From Propionibacteriaceae bacterium (GTDB lineage: Bacteria; Actinomycetota; Actinomycetes; Propionibacteriales; Propionibacteriaceae), in contig JAUNKV010000028.1 of the NCBI GenBank assembly GCA_030532575.1, positions 1-37,517 of the forward strand: a DNA stretch of 37,517 bases. The letters are read 5' to 3'. A model generated the notes under the pieces. The model was not told where the DNA came from and made no database searches. It saw only the letters and a list, made by a program, of their open reading frames with translations. Shown piece after piece: positions 34,653-37,517 of this stretch (the stretch's first letter is position 1; every line of letters begins with the position of its first letter). The position numbers and the translations under genes were made by a program.

Positions 34653-35666
34653 GTCTGAACCACCCGCGAGAACTGAAGCGGATTGAAACTAGAGCCCTCC
34701 CGACTGTACCAGTCGTCGGGCCAAGTCTGAACCACCCGCGAGAACTGAAGCGGATTGAAACTTCTCTCAACCCAACCCCGAACCCCACCAGGAAGGTCTG
34801 AACCACCCGCGAGAACTGAAGCGGATTGAAACGCCTCACCAAGCCCCACATGGGCCAAAGCCTCCCCAAGTCTGAACCACCCGCGAGAACTGAAGCGGAT
34901 TGAAACTGGTTTGCCGTCACCGCCCCTCAGCATAGACGTCTGAACCACCCGCGAGAACTGAAGCGGATTGAAACATCCTGAAGCCCAGCAGGGCTTCAAG
35001 GGCCTCCCGGTCTGAACCACCCGCGAGAACTGAAGCGGATTGAAACCTTCGCGCCCGACCCAGTCGTCGGGCCAGACTATGTCTGAACCACCCGCGAGAA
35101 CTGAAGCGGATTGAAACGTCCGCCAAGGGCGTGGTCTCGGCATAGGGGAGTCTGAACCACCCGCGAGAACTGAAGCGGATTGAAACCTCCTCCATGCCCA
35201 TCATGCTAGCCATCGGCCTGTCTGAACCACCCGCGAGAACTGAAGCGGATTGAAACCCGAACTTCGCGAGGTACGCCTCGTTGCAGAGTCGTCTGAACCA
35301 CCCGCGAGAACTGAAGCGGATTGAAACGTCCAGACGGTGGACACCTTCGTCCTTGATTAGCCGGTCTGAACCACCCGCGAGAACTGAAGCGGATTGAAAC
35401 GTACGCCCTACCGGCCAAATCCAGGGGATCGATCTTATGTCTGAACCACCCGCGAGAACTGAAGCGGATTGAAACTCACCACCCCAACCGAGAGTACTCT
35501 GATGGGCGTCTGAACCACCCGCGAGAACTGAAGCGGATTGAAACTCACCACCCCAACCGAGAGTACTCTGATGGGCGTCTGAACCACCCGCGAGAACTGA
35601 AGCGGATTGAAACACCCTGGCCCCGATCCCGCTCCACCATCCTCGTCTGAACCACCCGCGAGAACT

Positions 35667-35846
35667 CTTTTCCCGCTGGTCGAGCCGAGGGCGCTCAGCG
35701 CCCGACAGTCGAGACCTCTGGCATCCGGTGCTGGGTCTTGGGCTGAGTGGGGTTGGTTGGGGGTCGGGTCCCTGCGCAGGGTCACCGGGTCTCGACACGG
35801 CCCACTCGCTACCGCATCGCGGTCCGGCTCGACCAGCGGCAGGGGG
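35667..35846. mobile_element. Element E inserted inside a CRISPR repeat
   Basis: This 180 bp insert has the cleanest junctions. The left repeat part ends GAGAACT at 35666 and the right part starts CTGAAGCGG at 35847, so CT is duplicated. The ends are CTTTTCCCGCTGGTCGAGCC and GGCTCGACCAGCGGCAGGGG. The interior holds two further palindromic blocks. It is nearly identical to element D. Non-coding. Confidence 0.88.
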
Positions 35847-35915
35847 CTGAAGCGGATTGAAACCATTCAGCGATCCGGTACTTGCTGATGCCTGTCTGAG
35901 ACACCCGCGAGAACC

Positions 35916-36054
35916 TCCACCCGCTGCTCACACCGGGGGCCTGATGCGAAGCGAAGGACCCCGAGGCGAGACCCCGCGAGATTCCCGCTCAGCTCAAGTC
36001 CCAGCACCGGATGCCAGGGGTCTCGGCACGCTCGCATCGCGGCTCGGCCAGCGG
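35916..36054. mobile_element. Element F, degenerate, at the end of array 2
   Basis: After a diverged left repeat part (35894-35915, GTCTGAGACACCCGCGAGAA and two more bases) comes a worn element. It begins CCACCCGCTGCTCACACC and ends GGCTCGGCCAGCGG. It is followed at 36055-36069 by AAAAGCGGCGTGAAC, which matches a decayed right repeat part. It looks like the oldest of the insertions. Confidence 0.65.
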
Positions 36055-36089
36055 AAAAGCGGCGTGAACAATGCCCTGAGGCAGGCGGA

Positions 36090-37304
36090 TCAGGTGGGTT
36101 GCACGGTCGCGGGTAGGGGCTCGTCCTGCTTCGGACCGGCGACGGTGAGGGCCGCGATCCCCGTCGTGATGGGGACGCTCAGCACCAGCCCGATGGCCGA
36201 GCCCAGGGTGCGGATGATCTCGCCGGCGAACAGCTCCTTGTTGATGAGCTGCAGCGCCGGTTCGTTGCTGTAGTACAGCATCAGCAGGACCGTCAGGGCG
36301 CTTCCCGCGTAGGCGAAGACGATGGTGTAGATGGTGGAGGCGATGTGGTCGCGGCCGATCCGCATCCCCGCGGCGAACAGCTGACGACGGCTCATCGACG
36401 GCGCCGCTGCCCTCAGCTCCCACACCGCCGAGCTCTGCGTGATCGTCACGTCGTTGAGCACCCCCAGGCCCCCGATGATGATCGCAACCATCAGCAGCTC
36501 CCGGAAGTCCAGATTGGGAGCGAAACTGGCCAGGTCGAAGTCGCTCTCCTCGGCGAACCCGGCCAGCCGGGCCAACTCCACCGAAACCGCGCCCAGCCCC
36601 GCCGTGACCCCCACCCCGAGCAGGGTCCCCGCCAACGCCGTCGAGGTGCGTATCGACACCCCGTGAGCCACGTAGAGCACCACGAACATGATGGCCGTGC
36701 CCCCGACCATCGCGACGATGATGCCGGGTTTGCCGACCAGCAGGGCGGGCAGCATGAAACCGATCAGCACCGCCCCCGCGATACCCAGCCCGAGCAGCGC
36801 GAACAACCCCTTCCAACGGGCAACCGCCGCCACCACCGCCACGAACAGCAGCGCCAGCACGATGATGAAGGGCAGCCGCGACGCCTCGGCGTAGCTGTAG
36901 AGCAACGACCCGTCAGGGGTCTTGACCCGACCGACGGTGATGTCATCACCCGCGCGCAACCCCGCCTGGGCCTGGGGGCCCTGCAGCGGCACCGCAACCT
37001 GCTGCCCGGCCTCCGGCCCGGAGGTCAGCTCCACCGTCGCCGTGGCGCAGGCAACATGGCTGGAACCCCCTTCACACCCCTGCTCGATCCCCGTGATCCG
37101 GGCCTGCTGATACGAGAAGTTGGGGGCATCCGAAATCCGGCTGATGTGAGTGGAAAGTTCCTTGCCGCTCGGCCACAGCCAGATCATCCCGGCCACCGCC
37201 AGCACCCCGACCACCGCCAGGAACACCACCAGGACGGTCCGCGCCCTGGTCCCGACCTCGACGCGATCCAGGTCCTCATGGTTGTGCGAGTGTCCAGCTC
37301 CCAT
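36090..37304 (-). CDS. YibE/F-family integral membrane protein
   Basis: This is a 404-residue protein with a His-rich start (GHSHNHED), one membrane helix near 23-44 and an extracytoplasmic region to about 150. About seven further helices follow (LPFIIVLALLFVAVVAAVA; LFALLGLGIAGAVLIGFML; IIVAMVGGTAIMFVVLYVA and others). The conserved YibE/F-type segment LNDVTITQSSAVWELR, the following ANPxxSRRxLFxAGMRIGRDHIAST-like stretch and the TIYTIVFAYAG helix are clear. The family is uncharacterised and sometimes proposed to be a transporter. ATG 37304 was chosen because the conserved His-rich start follows it; the upstream in-frame ATG at 37361 adds an unlikely Cys-containing leader. It converges on array 2 and marks the end of the CRISPR locus. 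Confidence 0.85.
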   Translation of the reverse strand: MGAGHSHNHEDLDRVEVGTRARTVLVVFLAVVGVLAVAGMIWLWPSGKELSTHISRISDAPNFSYQQARITGIEQGCEGGSSHVACATATVELTSGPEAGQQVAVPLQGPQAQAGLRAGDDITVGRVKTPDGSLLYSYAEASRLPFIIVLALLFVAVVAAVARWKGLFALLGLGIAGAVLIGFMLPALLVGKPGIIVAMVGGTAIMFVVLYVAHGVSIRTSTALAGTLLGVGVTAGLGAVSVELARLAGFAEESDFDLASFAPNLDFRELLMVAIIIGGLGVLNDVTITQSSAVWELRAAAPSMSRRQLFAAGMRIGRDHIASTIYTIVFAYAGSALTVLLMLYYSNEPALQLINKELFAGEIIRTLGSAIGLVLSVPITTGIAALTVAGPKQDEPLPATVQPT

Positions 37305-37517
37305 GCCAGAGCACGATACCCCCTCCCCACCACACCACCGGGAGATGAGGCGAAAGAACATGACCGGATGAACGATTCCGAAGCTCGACGCAGGGTCACA
37401 GGGGCACGCAGCAGCGGACGCGCCCGGAGGAGAAATTGTCAGTGCCGACCGCTAAGAGGGTGCGCGGTGAGGTGGGATCGTCGCGAGGATCGTCATGGTG
37501 GGCACCTGGCAAGGTAG
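37305..37517. other. Intergenic right edge, no supported gene
   Basis: This stretch precedes the divergent YibE/F start and runs to the window edge. A 49-codon frame from ATG 37368 to a TAG at 37515-37517 exists, but it is Arg-rich, has no ribosome binding site and resembles no family I know. I do not call it a gene. The area probably contains the promoter of the minus-strand gene and the upstream region of a gene beyond the edge. Confidence 0.4.

Larger units (their letters stand above)
34653..36069 (+). CRISPR. CRISPR array 2 (14 intact plus 2 interrupted repeats)
   Basis: The repeats are 37 bp, beginning GTCTGAACCACCC and ending GCGGATTGAAAC. This is the array 1 repeat in reverse with one fixed base change (GTCTGAACC versus GTCTGGACC). 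Intact copies start at 34653, 34725, 34796, 34870, 34938, 35010, 35081, 35150, 35220, 35291, 35364, 35439, 35508 and 35577. The next repeat (35645-35666 plus 35847-35863) is split by element E. The last, degenerate one (35894-35915 plus about 36055-36069) is split by element F. Spacers at 35476-35507 and 35545-35576 are identical. Transcription runs rightward from the leader, with decay at the far end as expected. Confidence 0.97.

Noticed and set aside
34468-35866. Minus-strand open frames with the same repeated peptides over array 2
   Set aside because: Translations of CRISPR repeats and spacers, not genes. Only the short in-spacer peptides are informative, as traces of the targeted genes.
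36345-37517. A 390-codon + strand frame across the YibE/F gene
   Set aside because: It is antisense to a protein with clear membrane helices, and its translation is His/Arg/Pro-rich without domain features.
37368-37517. A 49-codon frame at the window edge
   Set aside because: No ribosome binding site, Arg-rich composition and no known family. It is more likely upstream sequence of a gene beyond the window.

Overview
The window is high-GC DNA with several possible leaderless starts (TAGGCT, six bases, then ATG or GTG). It carries a very large single-chain biotin-dependent acyl-CoA carboxylase and many intergenic copies of a CGCTGGTCGAGC-type palindromic element. This points to an actinobacterium, most likely of the Propionibacteriaceae type. 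The family-level guess is inference from gene content and style, not a database match.

Bases 1-14400 are mostly ordinary chromosome. They hold rtcB (RNA ligase), two small unknowns, the 1797-residue carboxylase, a membrane protein plus XRE regulator pair with a palindromic operator, a SUKH-like protein, ornithine carbamoyltransferase, a 137-residue unknown, an excisionase-type HTH protein translationally coupled to a 702-residue unknown protein, and a NADAR/YbiA-family protein.

Bases 14495-21121 form a compact four-gene block on alternating strands. It encodes a TPR-like helical protein, a CHAT-domain protease, a soluble RyR-domain protein, and a membrane protein with Rossmann (TrkA-like), RyR-like and PGDYG-like parts. 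Similar domain mixes are known from predicted nucleotide-centred conflict systems, so I read it as a candidate defence module.

Bases 21362-36069 are a complete type III-B CRISPR-Cas locus. Array 1 has 18 intact repeats plus 3 damaged ones and its leader is on the right, so it is transcribed leftward. A tightly overlapping rightward operon follows: cmr1, cmr2 (Cas10 with no HD nuclease but an intact GGDD), cmr3, cmr4, cmr5, cmr6, a TIR-SAVED effector with an extra C-terminal domain, and cas6. Next come a relic third leader with half a repeat, a reverse transcriptase-Cas1 fusion, cas2, and array 2 (14 intact repeats plus 2 damaged). The expected logic is as follows. RT-Cas1/Cas2 acquires spacers, possibly from RNA. 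Cas6 makes crRNAs with the ATTGAAAC handle. The Cmr complex binds target RNA, and Cmr4 cuts it. The Cas10 palm makes a cyclic oligoadenylate. The SAVED domain binds that signal and switches on TIR NAD+ cleavage.

Two features are unusual. First, a 150-180 bp palindromic-ended element sits inside CRISPR repeats at the same internal position, in the loop of the repeat hairpin, at six places (two or more element subtypes), with a CT duplication visible at the cleanest junctions. Second, spacers in the two arrays form pairs that encode the same peptide with mostly synonymous differences. This shows directly that the crRNAs are antisense to protein-coding strands of related invaders.

The right end carries a YibE/F-family membrane protein on the minus strand.
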